From: Terrisporobacter glycolicus ATCC 14880 = DSM 1288
GTDB taxonomy: Bacteria > Bacillota > Clostridia > Peptostreptococcales > Peptostreptococcaceae
Assembly: GCF_036812735.1 (NCBI RefSeq)
Contig: NZ_CP117523.1
Span: 2,170,001 to 2,234,000, forward strand
DNA length: 64,000 nucleotides
Direction of reading: 5' to 3'
In this document: positions 42,987 through 52,515 of the stretch, one piece after another
How positions within the stretch are numbered: the first letter of the stretch is position 1
Layout: every line of letters begins with the position of its first letter
The notes under the pieces: generated by a model
What the model was told of the DNA's origin: nothing
Seen by the model: only the letters and a program-made list of their open reading frames with translations
Databases searched by the model: none
Made by a program: the position numbers and the translations under genes

Positions 42987-43305
42987 TTCTGCCTCCATTT
43001 TTGATTAGAATTTTCATAGTCATAATATTCACCATTTAATCAATTGCAAGTTTAGATAAACAAAATTCATTTCATTATGACATCTTTCCATTCATTTTCC
43101 CTTTATTATGATATTATTCCCGGCATTCCACATATATCCGAGTTTTTTATTAATGTAATTATATCAGAAAATGAATTATTGTAAATATCAATATCTATAT
43201 TCGGAATATTCAGTTTTATTTAATTATAAAAATAAAAACAGATATTTCACATCTCCACTTTTAACTTTTAAAATATTAGTAAGTAAAAACTTATTTTTCT
43301 TCAGC
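42987..43305. other. Promoter region of the symporter and AT-rich DNA
   Basis: On the minus strand CTCGG and CCGGG can pair around about 16 bases near 43120-43140 within the leader of the symporter gene. I do not recognise a known riboswitch there. Otherwise AT-rich. Confidence 0.35.
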
Positions 43306-43600
43306 CTATTTTTTTATATCTCTTTCTATGCAAACATTCAATCCGCAACTACATGCAGGATTAAGGTTATATTTGACATGAATCTCACCAAGCATTTCCT
43401 TAACAGCTCTAAAATATTCAATATTAGGAGTTTTCATAGATCCATTAACGTGTTTACCAAAGGGCATCCATATGGAAGCTGATGGTATAATTCCTCTTTC
43501 GGCAAGATAATTAGCTCCCTCTCTTAAAGTTTCTATAGGTTCTAGCCCTATAATAAAATTTGAAAAAGCTTTATTGGGACCGTATTTTTCCGCAATATAT
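43306..43600 (-). pseudogene. C-terminal fragment of a radical SAM protein gene
   Basis: The minus strand reads IAEKYGPNKAFSNFIIGLEP, IETLREGANYLAERGIIPSA, SIWMPFGKHVNGSMKTPNIE and ends CSCGLNVCIERDIKK before TAG. This is the C-terminal half of a radical SAM barrel (G-L-E-x-x-E-T-L-R-E-G and I-P-S-x-x-x-x-x-P) of the Elp3/biotin-synthase-like type. The CxxxCxxC iron-sulfur site and the first barrel half are missing; stops lie in frame upstream. It sits beside the DUF5714 gene. Confidence 0.75.
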
Positions 43601-43623
43601 GTAGATTAAATATCTACTCATAA

Positions 43624-44331
43624 TTAATCTCCTTGTTCATTATAAAATGGACAGTTTTCATGAATACACTCCTTATTGTAGTAAGATAAGGTGCATAAGA
43701 AATCACTTTTTTCAAGTTCTATACCCATGTATTCTTTAGTCCATTCAATTGCCTCTAAAATTGCATAACGAGAAGTTCTTTTACAGCACCTAACTGCATT
43801 TTCTTGTGCTATTTTATTTATGGTTCTTGATACTAGTTTCTGTGGCTTGTACCATGACATACTATTAAGAGGAGAAGATTCAGTAACTATGCTACCATAA
43901 ATTCCAGCGCCAATGGCTGCACCACAAGTCCCCCAAAAGCCACAAGTACCACCAGGCGCTTGTTTACCTCTTTGCAAAGCAGTTTCAATAGCTGATAATA
44001 AATCAATCTTGCCTCCACTGTTTTTAAATGCAGTCAATAAAACACATGGAATAATACTATGATGTTCTGGTCCATGCATATTTACAGATTTTAAATTTTC
44101 TATTTGAGAAAACAGTATAGTTGGATTTGTCTCTTTGGAATTAAGTAATAATTCAACAAATTCATTAGTATTAGTGTGGCAATCATCACAAACATAATGG
44201 CCTTGGATACAAATAGTTGATGAGATAAAATGTTTATTACAAATTAAACAGGTATGTGTAGCTTCTTTTTCTAGAATAATAATTGATTCTCCACAAATCA
44301 AACATCCCGATTTATGAAAGCTTTCTTCCAT
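43624..44331 (-). CDS. DUF5714 domain protein with Cys-rich N-terminus
   Basis: A 235-residue soluble protein. An N-terminal zinc-ribbon-like region (SGCLICGES, HTCLICNKHF, HYVCDDCH) is followed by the main domain with HGPEHHSIIPCVLL, QAPGGTCGFWGTCGAAIGAG and a C-terminal CIHENCPFY. The numerous Cys and His suggest metal or cluster binding. It fits DUF5714, often next to a radical SAM gene; here only a fragment of that partner remains. Function unknown. Confidence 0.75.
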   Translation of the reverse strand: MEESFHKSGCLICGESIIILEKEATHTCLICNKHFISSTICIQGHYVCDDCHTNTNEFVELLLNSKETNPTILFSQIENLKSVNMHGPEHHSIIPCVLLTAFKNSGGKIDLLSAIETALQRGKQAPGGTCGFWGTCGAAIGAGIYGSIVTESSPLNSMSWYKPQKLVSRTINKIAQENAVRCCKRTSRYAILEAIEWTKEYMGIELEKSDFLCTLSYYNKECIHENCPFYNEQGD

Positions 44332-44579
44332 AATATAATCATCCTTTCTTTAATATAGTTCCTTGTTAAATGACTTTTTTTGTAATAATTAATTTAATTG
44401 TAGCAGTAGGAATTATAAAGGTCAAAATGACTTTGCTTTAGTTCCATAATAATTTTAAATTTAACTTGTATTTATAAAAAATTGTTTAGCTCCTAATAGT
44501 ATTTGGTATATAGTAAGAGATAATAATTCAGTATTTATATATTGAATTTATAAATTCACAATATTAAGGAGAAATAATT

Positions 44580-44900
44580 ATGGCTGGAAACAAAATAATA
44601 TGTCATTGTAAAAATGTTTCTTATATAGATATAAGAATGGCAATGATAGATGGTGCAAGAACTTTAGAAGAAATCAAAGAAAAAACAGGAGCTGCTACTG
44701 GATGTGGTAGATGTGCTGGTGCTATAGAAGAAATATTAGCTTCAGTATGTGGATGTCACAATGTGTCATTAGAAGATGTTGTAAATGCAGTAAACAACGG
44801 TTGTGATACAGTTGAAAAAGTTGCAGAATCTACTAAAGCAGGATCTGGTTGTGGAAGATGTAAAGCTTTAGTTCAAAACGTTATAGATATAAAAAGATAG
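44580..44900 (+). CDS. Protein with two tandem BFD-like [2Fe-2S] domains
   Basis: A 106-residue ferredoxin-like protein. Domain 1 (residues 5-50) has CHCKN and TGCGRC; domain 2 (55-100) has CGCHN and SGCGRC. Each half has the C-x-C...C-x2-C set of bacterioferritin-associated ferredoxin-type domains. Single-domain proteins carry one [2Fe-2S]; two tandem domains would carry two. Such domains supply electrons to iron stores, NirB-type reductases or radical enzymes. It is a one-gene unit with an AAGGAGAAA ribosome site. Confidence 0.88.
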   Translation: MAGNKIICHCKNVSYIDIRMAMIDGARTLEEIKEKTGAATGCGRCAGAIEEILASVCGCHNVSLEDVVNAVNNGCDTVEKVAESTKAGSGCGRCKALVQNVIDIKR

Positions 44901-44924
44901 TTTTTAAATTATCTTTATAAATAT

Positions 44925-44970
44925 GAAAAGGAGTTTACTATTATTAATAATGTGGTAAACTTCTTTTTTA
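44925..44970 (+). terminator. Terminator of the BFD gene
   Basis: AAAAGGAGTTTAC pairs with GTAAACTTCTTTTTT. Confidence 0.9.
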
Positions 44971-45042
44971 TTGACAAAATTCTATTTATTTCCACATATT
45001 TTATTGTATAATATATTTAAAATTTAAAATAAGGGGGAACAA

Positions 45043-47562
45043 ATGAATAAGTTAAGAAAAATAGTAATTACTTTCTCAATACTTACTTTTACTTTTATTT
45101 TTCTGAAAAATACAACAGCTATAGCAGATGCTGATTCACCGAAAGTTGAAAAAGTAGATAACTACGACGACCTTTCCAGTGAATTATCAACTCTTATAGA
45201 GGAAAATCAAGTAAAACCATCTTCAAACTCAAAGTATTCCAGCAAACGTTTAATAGTAAAATCAAAAATTGATAATTTAAATCTAGCTGATTTGGGTGCA
45301 AAAGACATTATATCAGGCCCTGATAATTTATATTTTTTACAGTTTGATAGTGAAAAGTCAACAAAAGACGCTTTTGAAAAACTTAATTCAAACGTAAATG
45401 TAAAATACGTTGAGCCTGATATAGAATTAGAAGTGGAAAGTACAAAAAGCTCAAAGAACATTAATGAATCTACTTTATCAAAAAGCTCATTTAATTCTTG
45501 GGGCGTTAAACGTCTTCAAATAGACAAGTATGCTAATTCTTTACCTAACAAGTCAAAGGAAATCACTGTAGGTGTGGTTGACTCTGGAATTGTAAGTCAT
45601 CCTTTTCTTAAGAATAGGGTTTTATCCAATGGTTGGGATTTTTTAGATAATGATAATACTCCCAATGACCTAAACGGACATGGTACTGCCATGGCCGGTG
45701 TGCTTGTAGACTGTACTCAAAATTTGAACGTTAAAATTTTACCAGTAAAAACTTTTAATAGTGATGGTAAAGGTAATACATCTAATATAGCCCTAGGAAT
45801 AAGATATGCCGTAGACAATGGTGCTGATGTATTAAACTTAAGTTTCGGTGGAGTTCATCATGCTTTTTTACATGATGCAGTAGAATATGCTCTTAAAAAG
45901 AATGTCGTTGTAGTAACTTCAGCTGGAAATGATAGTGAAAATGTGTCTTATTCATGCCCAGCAGATATGGATTCTGTAATAGTTACTTCAGCTTCTACTC
46001 AATCAGATGAAATAGCTTCTTTTTCCAACTATGGAAATACAGTTGATGTGGCAGCGCCAGGGTATGAAATATTAACTTGTTCTTATAAAGGTGGTTACAC
46101 TAAAGAAGATGGAACTTCTTTATCAGCTCCTCATATTTCTGCTATCGCTGCGTTAATAAAGCTTGCTAACCCTAATATGACTCCTGCAAAGGTTGAGTCA
46201 TTAATAATCTCAAGTTCAGAAGATTTCGGACCAAAAGGTTGGGATAAATATTACGGACATGGTATTCCTAATATGAGCAAGGCTTTAGCCTATCAAAAGA
46301 TAACTTTAAACAAAAGCAGTATTAATTTAACTACTAATAATTCATCATTTAAATTAAGTACTACTTTATATCCTGATCATGTTTTAGATAAAAATATTAC
46401 CTGGTCTTCAAGTAATGAAAATATAGCAAAAGTAGATAGTAATGGAACAGTAACTGGAATTTCTCCTGGAAAAGCAGTTATTACAGCTAAAACAAGTAAT
46501 AACTTGACTGCTAAGTGTAGTGTAACTGTGTCTGACTACATAATAAGTTTAAATAAAACTTCACTTAAATTAGACAAGGGAAATACTACTAATTTAAAAG
46601 CTACTATAATACCTTCAGATTATGCTAGTAAAAAAATCACTTGGACTTCAAGTAATAAAAATATAGCTACTGTTGATTCAAATGGAAATGTAAAAGCTGT
46701 TGGTGCTGGTCAAGCAACTATCACAGCCAAATTAGACAATGACATGGTTGATACATGTAAAGTAAAAGTTTCAGAAAATATTAATAAATTAAAATACAAA
46801 TCTATTTCTTCTCAAGTTTATACAGGAAGCTATATAAAACCTAGTTTAGGTGACTTATACTCATCAAATGATAAACTTGTAAAAGGTGTAGATTATAAAG
46901 TAGATTACAGTAACAATAAATCCATAGGAACTGCTTCTATTAAAATAACAGGCCTTGGTAATTATTATGGTGAACACATTATTAAGTTTAAAATTGTACC
47001 TAAAGCAGTTAGTAGTTTTAAGGTAGAAAATTATACTACTTCACAGGTAACTCTTTCTTGTAAACCTGTAAGAGGATCTTACGGTTATGAAGTTTATAGA
47101 TACAACTTTAAAGAAAAAAAATATGATAAAATCGCCACAGTAAAAGAAAATTCAAAATCTAGTTCTGTTCGTTTTACTGACAAAAACAGAGTTTCAGGAA
47201 CTATTTATAACTATAAAATTAGAGCAATTAAAAAAGTTAACAATGAATATTATTATAGCCCTTACTCCAAAGCTAGAGTTGTCACAAAATTATATAAACC
47301 TACTGTTACTCTAAAATCATCTAAGTCAAATGTTAATATGTCTTGGAAAAAAGTTAACAGAGCAACTAAATACAAAATATATAGAGCAACTTCTAAAAAA
47401 GGTAAATATGACTATATAGGTTATTCAAATAAGACTACATATACAGATAAAAAAGTAAGTAAGAAAAAAACATATTATTACAAAGTAAAGGCTGTAAGAA
47501 CAGATAATAAAAAAGATTATTACAGCGATTACAGCACAATTAAAAGTATAAAAGTCAAATAA
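45043..47562 (+). CDS. Secreted subtilisin-family (S8) protease with Big_2 and Fn3-like domains
   Basis: An 839-residue exoprotein. Signal peptide, residues 1-28 (cleaved near AIADA). Residues ~50-125 hold a propeptide. The S8 catalytic residues appear as VGVVDSGIV (Asp), LNGHGTAMAG (His) and GTSLSAPHIS (Ser), with SAGNDS as the oxyanion Asn. After about residue 430 come two Big_2 (bacterial Ig-like) domains (ITWSSSNENIAKVDSNG; ITWTSSNKNIATVDSNG), then a beta region and two Fn3-like modules rich in Lys and Tyr (EVYRYNFKEKKYDKI; YKIYRATSKKGKYDYI). No sortase signal; the basic tail may bind the wall. Confidence 0.92.
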   Translation: MNKLRKIVITFSILTFTFIFLKNTTAIADADSPKVEKVDNYDDLSSELSTLIEENQVKPSSNSKYSSKRLIVKSKIDNLNLADLGAKDIISGPDNLYFLQFDSEKSTKDAFEKLNSNVNVKYVEPDIELEVESTKSSKNINESTLSKSSFNSWGVKRLQIDKYANSLPNKSKEITVGVVDSGIVSHPFLKNRVLSNGWDFLDNDNTPNDLNGHGTAMAGVLVDCTQNLNVKILPVKTFNSDGKGNTSNIALGIRYAVDNGADVLNLSFGGVHHAFLHDAVEYALKKNVVVVTSAGNDSENVSYSCPADMDSVIVTSASTQSDEIASFSNYGNTVDVAAPGYEILTCSYKGGYTKEDGTSLSAPHISAIAALIKLANPNMTPAKVESLIISSSEDFGPKGWDKYYGHGIPNMSKALAYQKITLNKSSINLTTNNSSFKLSTTLYPDHVLDKNITWSSSNENIAKVDSNGTVTGISPGKAVITAKTSNNLTAKCSVTVSDYIISLNKTSLKLDKGNTTNLKATIIPSDYASKKITWTSSNKNIATVDSNGNVKAVGAGQATITAKLDNDMVDTCKVKVSENINKLKYKSISSQVYTGSYIKPSLGDLYSSNDKLVKGVDYKVDYSNNKSIGTASIKITGLGNYYGEHIIKFKIVPKAVSSFKVENYTTSQVTLSCKPVRGSYGYEVYRYNFKEKKYDKIATVKENSKSSSVRFTDKNRVSGTIYNYKIRAIKKVNNEYYYSPYSKARVVTKLYKPTVTLKSSKSNVNMSWKKVNRATKYKIYRATSKKGKYDYIGYSNKTTYTDKKVSKKKTYYYKVKAVRTDNKKDYYSDYSTIKSIKVK

Positions 47563-47593
47563 AAAATTACTGGGTTTTCCCAGTAATTTTTTT
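47562..47593. terminator. Bidirectional terminator between the protease and CDF genes
   Basis: AAAAATTACTGGG and CCCAGTAATTTTT pair perfectly with a four-base loop, between convergent genes. Confidence 0.9.
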
Positions 47594-48767
47594 AAAAATA
47601 TTTATCTATAGTTATTACGCAATTATATAAAGGATCCATTTTCTTAATTTCTTCTATTAAGTCATTTCTAAGTTCTTCTTCCTTATCCTTTGTATTAATA
47701 TTGTGAGCATCTACTTCAATATCAAATATTAGGTTTATCTTATTTTCTCCTTCAGTAATTCTAAAGTCGTGCATAGATTTTACAGCATCAAATTTTAAAA
47801 GTATATTTTGAACTTTTCCTTTAACTGCATTTATCTTATCATCATGAATACACATTGGATCCATATGAATAACTAGGTATATATTTAGCTTTTGCGAAAT
47901 TTCTCTTTCTGCACTATCTATAATCTCATGTATTGTTATTAAATCAATATTAGAAGGTATTTCTGCATGAATTGATGCCATACATTTTCCCACACCATAA
48001 TTATGAATTATTAAATCATGAACACCAATTATATTATCATAAGATAAAACTCCTTGCTTAATTCCTTTTACCAATTCCTCATCTGGTGCTTCACCAAGAA
48101 GTGGGCTTATTGTCTCTTTAACTAAAGAATAACCTGCATATAATATGGCTACTGAAACAACTAAACCTACATAGCCATCTATTGGTAATGTGGTAAATTT
48201 TGCAGCTAAAAATGATATTAACACACAACTAGATGTAAATACATCTCCAAGAGCATCTACTGAAGCTGCTTTTAATGCAGATGAATTTATTTTTTCTCCC
48301 ACATATTTATTAAATCTACTAAGCCAAAATTTTACTATTAAAGATAAAAGTAATAAAATAAATGGTATCATTTCAAAAGTTATTGGTACTGGGTTCATAA
48401 TTCTATCTATAGATGTTTTTATAAATTGAACACCTACAAGCATAACCATAAAGGCAACTACTAATGCTGATAAATACTCCATCCTTCCGTGACCAAAGGG
48501 ATGTTCTTTATCTGCTGGTCTATTTGCCAGCTTAATACCTACCATAGTTATTACAGAAGATGCCATATCTGATAAGTTATTAAAACCATCTGCTGTAATA
48601 GAAACACTGCCACTTATAAATCCTACACTTATTTTGACAATGGATAATACTAGGTTGCATATAATTCCAACTATACTTCCCATATATACATAGGCATTTC
48701 TAGTTTTTTCATCTTCCGTATTTTCATGATTTATTATGAATTTTTTAGTTAAGTAATCTGAAATCAT
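47592..48767 (-). CDS. Cation diffusion facilitator (CDF), long form
   Basis: A 391-residue metal/proton antiporter of the inner membrane. TADGFNNLSDMASS (helix 2) and ASVDALGDVFTSS (helix 5) hold the D-x-x-x-D metal ligands. The cytoplasmic part is long: a ZT_dimer domain (IHNYGVGKCMASIHAEIP) and then a second region that looks like another ZT_dimer copy (INLIFDIEVDAHNINT). Mn, Zn or Fe are possible substrates. RBS AAAGGAGAG. Confidence 0.9.
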   Translation of the reverse strand: MISDYLTKKFIINHENTEDEKTRNAYVYMGSIVGIICNLVLSIVKISVGFISGSVSITADGFNNLSDMASSVITMVGIKLANRPADKEHPFGHGRMEYLSALVVAFMVMLVGVQFIKTSIDRIMNPVPITFEMIPFILLLLSLIVKFWLSRFNKYVGEKINSSALKAASVDALGDVFTSSCVLISFLAAKFTTLPIDGYVGLVVSVAILYAGYSLVKETISPLLGEAPDEELVKGIKQGVLSYDNIIGVHDLIIHNYGVGKCMASIHAEIPSNIDLITIHEIIDSAEREISQKLNIYLVIHMDPMCIHDDKINAVKGKVQNILLKFDAVKSMHDFRITEGENKINLIFDIEVDAHNINTKDKEEELRNDLIEEIKKMDPLYNCVITIDKYF

Positions 48768-48886
48768 TTTTCTCTCCTTTTTAACAACACTTCTTTTACA
48801 TATATTATTCTGCTAATACTATAATAATATATGGTAATGTTTTTTGTCAAAAAATAGAAAATAATTTCATTTATAGTCTATAATGC

Positions 48887-49759
48887 TTATTTTTCTTCAT
48901 AATAAGGCTCTATATGAACAATAACTTCTGCACTTTCATTAATTTTTTTTCTTATTCTATTTTCAATATTATGACTTAGTCTATGAGAATACTCCACTGT
49001 TATAGCAGGTTCAACCATAACATGCATATCAATATGAATGTTGCTTTCACTTCCCCTACTTCTTATATCATGATAGCTTTTTATATCTTCAAATTCTTTA
49101 AGAATTTCTTTTATCTCCTCTTCATCAACTACTGCTTTGTCTACTAAAACATCAATTGTAGATTTAAATATTTCATATGATGCATGGAATATAAAGCAGG
49201 CAACTATTAAAGATGCTATAGGGTCAATTATGGCTGGCAAACCTAATTTTACACCTATCAATGTTACTAATACTCCTATAGTTACAAAGATATCACTTTT
49301 AGTGTGAAGAGAGTCCGAAACAAGTATATAGCTATTTAGTTTTTTACCTACTCTATATTCATAATTAGATATAAATATATTAATTATTAAAGTAACAATT
49401 AAAGCGATTAAACTTTCAGTTGTTATGTCTGGAACAACTGGATTTTTAAATGTATAAATAGCATCTATAACTATTTTTCCACCTAAAAATAAAAGCATGG
49501 CACCAATAAAAAGCCCCGATATAACTTCAAACTTATTATGTCCATATGGATGTTCTTTGTCTATTGGCTTTGAGGCTATACTAATTCCTATAAGCCCAAC
49601 TATGTTAGATGTTCCATCTGATATTGAATGAAAACCATCGGCGGTCATACTAGCACTTTTTATGGCCCTTCCTACTACAATTTTTAGCAGAGCAACTCCA
49701 AAATTTGCAATCAATATTACCCATAAAACTTGCTTAACCTTTTTATAATTCGTCTCCAT
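48887..49759 (-). CDS. Cation diffusion facilitator (CDF)
   Basis: A 290-residue CDF of standard length. TADGFHSISDGTSN and VSDSLHTKSDIFVT carry the H-D-x-x-x-D-type ligands: the His in each position suggests a Zn- or Fe-type site in contrast to the Asn/Asp of the neighbouring CDF at 47592. The ZT_dimer domain has ESNIHIDMHVMVEP. It was probably acquired independently of the neighbour. RBS GAGGAGGAA. Confidence 0.9.
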   Translation of the reverse strand: METNYKKVKQVLWVILIANFGVALLKIVVGRAIKSASMTADGFHSISDGTSNIVGLIGISIASKPIDKEHPYGHNKFEVISGLFIGAMLLFLGGKIVIDAIYTFKNPVVPDITTESLIALIVTLIINIFISNYEYRVGKKLNSYILVSDSLHTKSDIFVTIGVLVTLIGVKLGLPAIIDPIASLIVACFIFHASYEIFKSTIDVLVDKAVVDEEEIKEILKEFEDIKSYHDIRSRGSESNIHIDMHVMVEPAITVEYSHRLSHNIENRIRKKINESAEVIVHIEPYYEEK

Positions 49760-49784
49760 ATTTTTTCCTCCTCAATTTAAATAA

Positions 49785-49823
49785 AAAAATCCATGGAAAG
49801 TTTTTAAACTATCCCATGGATTT
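49785..49823 (-). terminator. Terminator of the Hsp70 gene set
   Basis: AAATCCATGG pairs with CCATGGATTT with a T-run in the minus-strand direction. It is about 140 bases beyond the Hsp70 stop. Confidence 0.75.
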
Positions 49824-49963
49824 ATGTTCCACTGCCTATTATAAGCCCAGTAATACAGTATCTATTACCTGATTTTTTATATACAATTTAAATATTAATA
49901 TCTATTGTAGCAACGGCTTTTACCTTAGTCAATATTATCTATATTAAATTTAGGTTAAACAAT

Positions 49964-51721
49964 TTATTCTTCAAATAATATATCAGTTAATTCTTCATCG
50001 TACTTTTCCACCAATTCTTCATTGTCATGAATTACTGCTAGTTTCAATTCTTCCAATAATTTTTCTATTTTTCTATATTTAAAATCATCTTTGTCTATCT
50101 TAGCACTTTTAATTTTCTTTTCTGCCAACTCTACGGTACTTTTTACTCCTGATGCCAAATCATAATCTAGCCATTCATCTACTTTAAATCTTTCATATAA
50201 ATTTTCATCTACCAATGCATCTTGTGCCAATTTAATCAATTTGAAATTATCTATAATTTTATTAATTGAACCACCTGTGCTCATTATAGTAGCCTTCACC
50301 TCTAGTATTCCATTTAAATCATAATCAAATTGAACTTCTATACTCTCTTCCCCTGCTCTAGCCTTTGGAACTCCCTTAAGTAAAAAGTCACCTATTTTCA
50401 TATTATCTTCTGCCAGTTCTTCATTTCCTTCATAAACTTCTACCCTTACTTCTTCCTGGTTATCTACTGCAGTATAATATAATTTCTTTTTAGAACAAGG
50501 AATGCTACTGTCTATTGGAATTATACAATCAAAAGCTCCATTTATTACTTTTCCATCCCCTATTTTTATTATACTTGTTCCCAGATTATGGCTACATTTA
50601 TCAGTTATAATAAGATTTTCTTCGCTAGTAATTTGATTACTTTTTATACCAGCTTGAATTGCAGCTCCCATGGCAACAGCTTCGTCTGGATTTATTCCTG
50701 ATATAATTTTACCCTTAAACTTACTTTCCACCAACTCTTTTACAGCAGGTATTCTGCTAGATCCACCAACTAGTAACACAGTGTCAATATCTTTTGCTTT
50801 TAAGTTGGCCGCTTTTAATGCCTCATCAATCTTTTCTGTAGTTCTTTCAACTAAATCTTTTGTTAATTCATTAAATTTCTCTCTTTTTAATTCAATACTT
50901 ATAGATACAGGTTTATTATCCATAACGGTAATAAAAGGTATGTTTATTGTAGTTGATAGTTGATTTGATAATTCTTTTTTTGCATTTATGGCAGCTTCTT
51001 TTACTCTTAATTTTATACTTAACTTATTTTGAACATCTAAATTTTTATATAAATTTTGATTATAAATTCTTTCAAATTCTTTTTCTATGTATTTTTCTAT
51101 TCTATTATCAAAATCCTTTCCACCAAGTCTGTCATTACCTCTACTTGATTTAACATCTAAGATACCTTCAAACATTTCTAAAATGGATACGTCAAATGTT
51201 CCCCCTCCAAGGTCGTAAACAAGGATTTTTTCTTCTTTGTCTGCATTATTAATACCATAAGCCATGGCCGCTGCTGTAGGTTCATTTATAATTCTCTCCA
51301 CCTTAAGGCCTGCCATTTCACCTGCAAGCTTTGTTACCTTTCTTTGAGAGTTATTAAAATTAGCAGGTACAGTTATAACAGCCTCTTCCACTTCTTCTCC
51401 CAAATAATCTTCTGCATATTTTTTTAGCTCTTTTAAAATCAAACTAGATATTTCATGGGGCATATATTCCTTTTCTCCCATGTTAATTTTAGTGTCTGAT
51501 CCCATAAGTCTTTTTACTTCTGCCACTGTTCTCTCAGGAGATGGTATTAGCTGATTATAAGCTACCTGTCCCACAATAACAGTATTATCTTCTTTCTTTC
51601 CAACAACTGATGGAACAATTCTATTTCCAAAACAGTCTGGAATAATTTTCGGTTCATCATTTTCTATGTAAGCTATTTCCGAAGTAGTTGTCCCCAAGTC
51701 AATTCCAATTATCTTTCCCAT
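49964..51721 (-). CDS. Accessory Hsp70 (DnaK-like) chaperone
   Basis: A 585-residue Hsp70. The ATPase signatures are all present: IGIDLGTTTSEIAY, VYDLGGGTFDVSIL and VLLVGGSSRIPAVKEL. A substrate-binding domain of beta type follows (about 390-505) and an alpha lid at the end. It is shorter than DnaK and lacks a C-terminal EEVD-like end. It is not with hrcA/dnaJ; its partners here are a GrpE-like protein and a TerB-J protein. It is a specialised second Hsp70 system, client unknown. Confidence 0.9.
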   Translation of the reverse strand: MGKIIGIDLGTTTSEIAYIENDEPKIIPDCFGNRIVPSVVGKKEDNTVIVGQVAYNQLIPSPERTVAEVKRLMGSDTKINMGEKEYMPHEISSLILKELKKYAEDYLGEEVEEAVITVPANFNNSQRKVTKLAGEMAGLKVERIINEPTAAAMAYGINNADKEEKILVYDLGGGTFDVSILEMFEGILDVKSSRGNDRLGGKDFDNRIEKYIEKEFERIYNQNLYKNLDVQNKLSIKLRVKEAAINAKKELSNQLSTTINIPFITVMDNKPVSISIELKREKFNELTKDLVERTTEKIDEALKAANLKAKDIDTVLLVGGSSRIPAVKELVESKFKGKIISGINPDEAVAMGAAIQAGIKSNQITSEENLIITDKCSHNLGTSIIKIGDGKVINGAFDCIIPIDSSIPCSKKKLYYTAVDNQEEVRVEVYEGNEELAEDNMKIGDFLLKGVPKARAGEESIEVQFDYDLNGILEVKATIMSTGGSINKIIDNFKLIKLAQDALVDENLYERFKVDEWLDYDLASGVKSTVELAEKKIKSAKIDKDDFKYRKIEKLLEELKLAVIHDNEELVEKYDEELTDILFEE

Positions 51722-51744
51722 TTCATCTTCTCCTTATCATATCA

Positions 51745-51872
51745 TTTTAAGCAACGGATATGTATGAAGCGTTAGCAAATACATATCGTTGGCGTAATGA
51801 GCGTAGCGATTTTTAAGCAACGGATATATCTGCAGCGGTAGCAAAGATATATCGTTGGCGCTATGAGCCTAC
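51745..51872. repeat. Two REP-like hairpins with compensatory changes
   Basis: Copies of 66 bases start at 51745 and 51811. Each is GCAACG-GATAT, an arm, a 13-base loop (AGCG-TAGCAA), the other arm, ATATC-GTTGGCG. The arms differ between copies but keep pairing: GATATGTAT/ATACATATC in the first, GATATATCT/AGATATATC in the second. The second copy reaches the stop of the GrpE-like gene. Flanking GCGTAATGAGCGTAGCGA is partly shared. Confidence 0.8.
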
Positions 51873-52393
51873 CTTGCTATAATTACTGAAGCAGGTCTTA
51901 TGACCTTGCCTCCAAGCATATATCCCTTTTCAATCACTCCAATAATCTCCTTGCTCTCCTTCAAAATATCCTCTTCTACTGCAACGCATTTATGTAATTC
52001 TGGATTAAAAAGTTCTCCCATAGATTTAATTTCAACTAAGTTAATTTCACTTATTTCTTTACTAATAATTTTTTTCATTATATCCAAGCTATAGGAAAAT
52101 TGCTCATTATCCAAATCTGCTATAATCTTTTCAAAACTATCTATTTGGTCTAAAATTAGAATCATTTTCTTATAAATTTTTATCTCATTACTTTTTCTTT
52201 CTTCAATTTCTTTTTTTAGTTTAAAATTTTCCTTATTATTCTTATTTAGATCTTCTTTTAAGGACTCAATAGACATTATGCTTTTTTTGCTATTTTTATT
52301 AATTATTCTTAAATCACTTTTCATATTCATAATAACTTGAATCAAATCATCCATATTACACTCTTTCTTTACATCTTCACCCTCACTCAACAT
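51869..52393 (-). CDS. GrpE-like nucleotide-exchange factor
   Basis: A 174-residue protein: a long coiled coil (about residues 20-80, rich in K/E), a GrpE-type four-helix segment and the C-terminal beta-hairpin with YMLGGKVIRPASVIIA. This hairpin wing is the GrpE signature (G-x-x-L-x-x-K-V-I-R-P-A-x-V). It should release ADP from the adjacent Hsp70. Much of the middle is divergent, so it is a paralogue rather than the housekeeping GrpE. Confidence 0.85.
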   Translation of the reverse strand: MLSEGEDVKKECNMDDLIQVIMNMKSDLRIINKNSKKSIMSIESLKEDLNKNNKENFKLKKEIEERKSNEIKIYKKMILILDQIDSFEKIIADLDNEQFSYSLDIMKKIISKEISEINLVEIKSMGELFNPELHKCVAVEEDILKESKEIIGVIEKGYMLGGKVIRPASVIIAR

Positions 52394-52515
52394 CTACTCC
52401 TCCTTATAAAATTTTCATACTTATTAACTTATTTAATATATATGATTGATACTGAAAATTATTTTATATATACTCTAATTAATTGAGAAATATTAAAATT
52501 TAAGGAGGTTTTATT

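Noticed and set aside
42987-43170. Possible riboswitch ahead of the symporter
   Set aside because: Only a weak CTCGG/CCGGG stem is present and no known aptamer consensus matches.
43171-43482. Plus-strand 103-residue open frame
   Set aside because: It runs antisense through the radical SAM remnant and the AT-rich gap, lacks a ribosome site and has low-complexity hydrophobic content.
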